Virus record (IMG/VR): IMGVR_UViG_3300036761_000511
Location: 1-38,357 of that record
Source of the DNA: a virus
Length of the DNA stretch: 38,357 bases
Reading direction: 5' to 3' (one strand)
Shown in pieces: positions 37,834 to 38,357 of the stretch (its first letter is position 1; each line of letters opens with the position of its first letter). The position numbers and the translations under genes are program-made. The notes under the pieces were generated by a model that had not been told where the DNA came from, made no database searches, and saw only the letters and a list, made by a program, of their open reading frames with translations.

Positions 37834-38329
37834 GGCTGGCGTCCCTATTGCGGCAGAAAAGCGGGCAGAGATGCGAGAGGTTTACCTCGAGCATCGGACA
37901 TGCCAAAGCGTTGTTAAGGCGTGTGATGTTTCGTGGCAAACCGCTGAGCGATATCGCGTTGAGGACAAATGGGATAAGGCGTGCGCTCGCGTCGATCAAC
38001 TCGCCGAAGACCTTGCCGTCAAGAAAATCGGCAAACGGCGCGCTGACACTATCCGCATTGCCTATGCCTCAATCGTCAAGATGGCCAAAGACTTGGAGAG
38101 TAAAACATCTCTCCCGTGGAGCGCTCCCGATGTTGACAAGATGGCTCGTCTGGTTGAATTGCTGTCTGGTAGTGCCGACAGCCGCCCCGGCATCGCAGGC
38201 GATGGTCCGGTTGTCATCCTACCCGACGACGGCAGCGATCCCGACTTCACCCCCCCGGAGCCAAATGCAGCAGGCGCAGTTCCGCCCTCAGTCGATCCCG
38301 CAGTGGAAGTTCCTGGCGAGCCGAGCTGA
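37826..38329 (+). CDS. terS: Terminase small subunit, allele 2
   Basis: The 167-residue product starts at GTG 37826 behind GGGAGG. Residues about 10-50 form a helix-turn-helix (REVYLEHRTCQSVVKACDVS, WQTAERYRVEDKWDKA), then a helical oligomerisation part (IRIAYASIVKMAKDLESK) and an acidic, Pro-rich tail. It shares with allele 1 only the LPDDGSDP region and the terminal AGAVPPSVDPAVEVPGEPS, so the DNA-binding halves differ. In a closed genome this gene precedes the same terL, making it the allele connected to the rest of this assembly. Confidence 0.8.
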   Translation: MGEAGVPIAAEKRAEMREVYLEHRTCQSVVKACDVSWQTAERYRVEDKWDKACARVDQLAEDLAVKKIGKRRADTIRIAYASIVKMAKDLESKTSLPWSAPDVDKMARLVELLSGSADSRPGIAGDGPVVILPDDGSDPDFTPPEPNAAGAVPPSVDPAVEVPGEPS

Positions 38330-38357
38330 CGCGACGGTGTACGGTGGCGCGGTAGGC
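38265..38357 (+). CDS. terL: Terminase large subunit, 5' fragment (second copy of its start)
   Basis: ATG 38265 follows GGAG by 4 bases and opens the frame MQQAQFRPQSIPQWKF, which continues into residues that match terL from 533 on, up to YGGAVG at the window end. So it is the true start region of terL in the allele 2 context; the gene continues at 618 after closing the circle. It overlaps terS allele 2 by 65 bases. Confidence 0.8.
   Translation, partial: MQQAQFRPQSIPQWKFLASRADATVYGGAVG
38273..38357. repeat. Terminal direct repeat, right copy
   Basis: Identical to 533-617, ending at the last base of the window. It joins the terS allele 2 cassette to the common terL gene. Confidence 0.95.

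Overview
The window is an essentially complete genome of a tailed double-stranded DNA phage with a siphovirus-type plan. Every convincing gene reads on the + strand, the genes are tightly packed (many stop/start overlaps of 1-14 bases), and there is no rRNA, tRNA, integrase, repressor/integrase switch or bacterial housekeeping gene. The sequence is GC-rich by eye. The host cannot be named. Shine-Dalgarno sites, Sec signal peptides, a lipobox protein and a chromosomal-type parS site indicate a bacterium, probably Gram-negative (weak inference). The last 85 bases (38273-38357) repeat 533-617 exactly, so the sequence closes on itself as a circular or circularly permuted genome of about 37.7 kb. 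The two ends carry different small-terminase genes in front of the same large-terminase start, so positions 1-532 look like an alternative allele from a mixed population.

Layout: 62-1919 terminase; 1912-8404 portal, MuF-like protein, a secreted protein, a ChaB-like protein, protease/scaffold, decoration protein and Mu gpT-like capsid; 8466-9993 connectors; 10008-17529 tail tube, chaperones, a short tape measure, a distal tail protein and a large hub-like protein; 17531-20470 small tail and lysis-type proteins (membrane proteins, lipoprotein); 20472-24420 adhesins (LamG-like protein, long repetitive fibre); 24417-24869 NlpC/P60 endolysin. A 366-base non-coding junction (24870-25235) then holds three abutting hairpins, two tandem terminators and a parS-like palindrome. 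The early region (25236-36543) holds small regulators, ERF annealing protein with YqaJ/lambda-type exonuclease, HNH, RuvC-like resolvase, C5-cytosine methyltransferase, D12-class adenine methyltransferase, DnaB helicase, a putative replication initiator with internal iterons and a switched DNA-binding gene. A ParB-domain/methyltransferase fusion and the second small terminase (36628-38329) lead back to the large terminase.

How it works together: DnaB plus the initiator probably load the host replisome (no phage polymerase is seen); ERF, exonuclease and RuvC process concatemers; three different methyltransferases without a partner nuclease suggest protection from host restriction; the terminase packages; the tail module and adhesins find the host; membrane proteins, lipoprotein and endolysin release progeny.

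Most unusual: (1) at 35925-36121 a 197-bp segment bounded by a 9-bp inverted repeat is flipped inside a gene, and flipping it back restores one continuous 138-residue winged-helix-type protein; (2) a 201-residue reading frame with its own Shine-Dalgarno site lies wholly inside the cytosine methyltransferase gene in the +1 frame and resembles a known phage protein family; (3) a parS site between the late and early regions; (4) alternative small-terminase cassettes; (5) 11-bp-spaced iterons in the initiator gene; (6) a long stem structure in the helicase leader.
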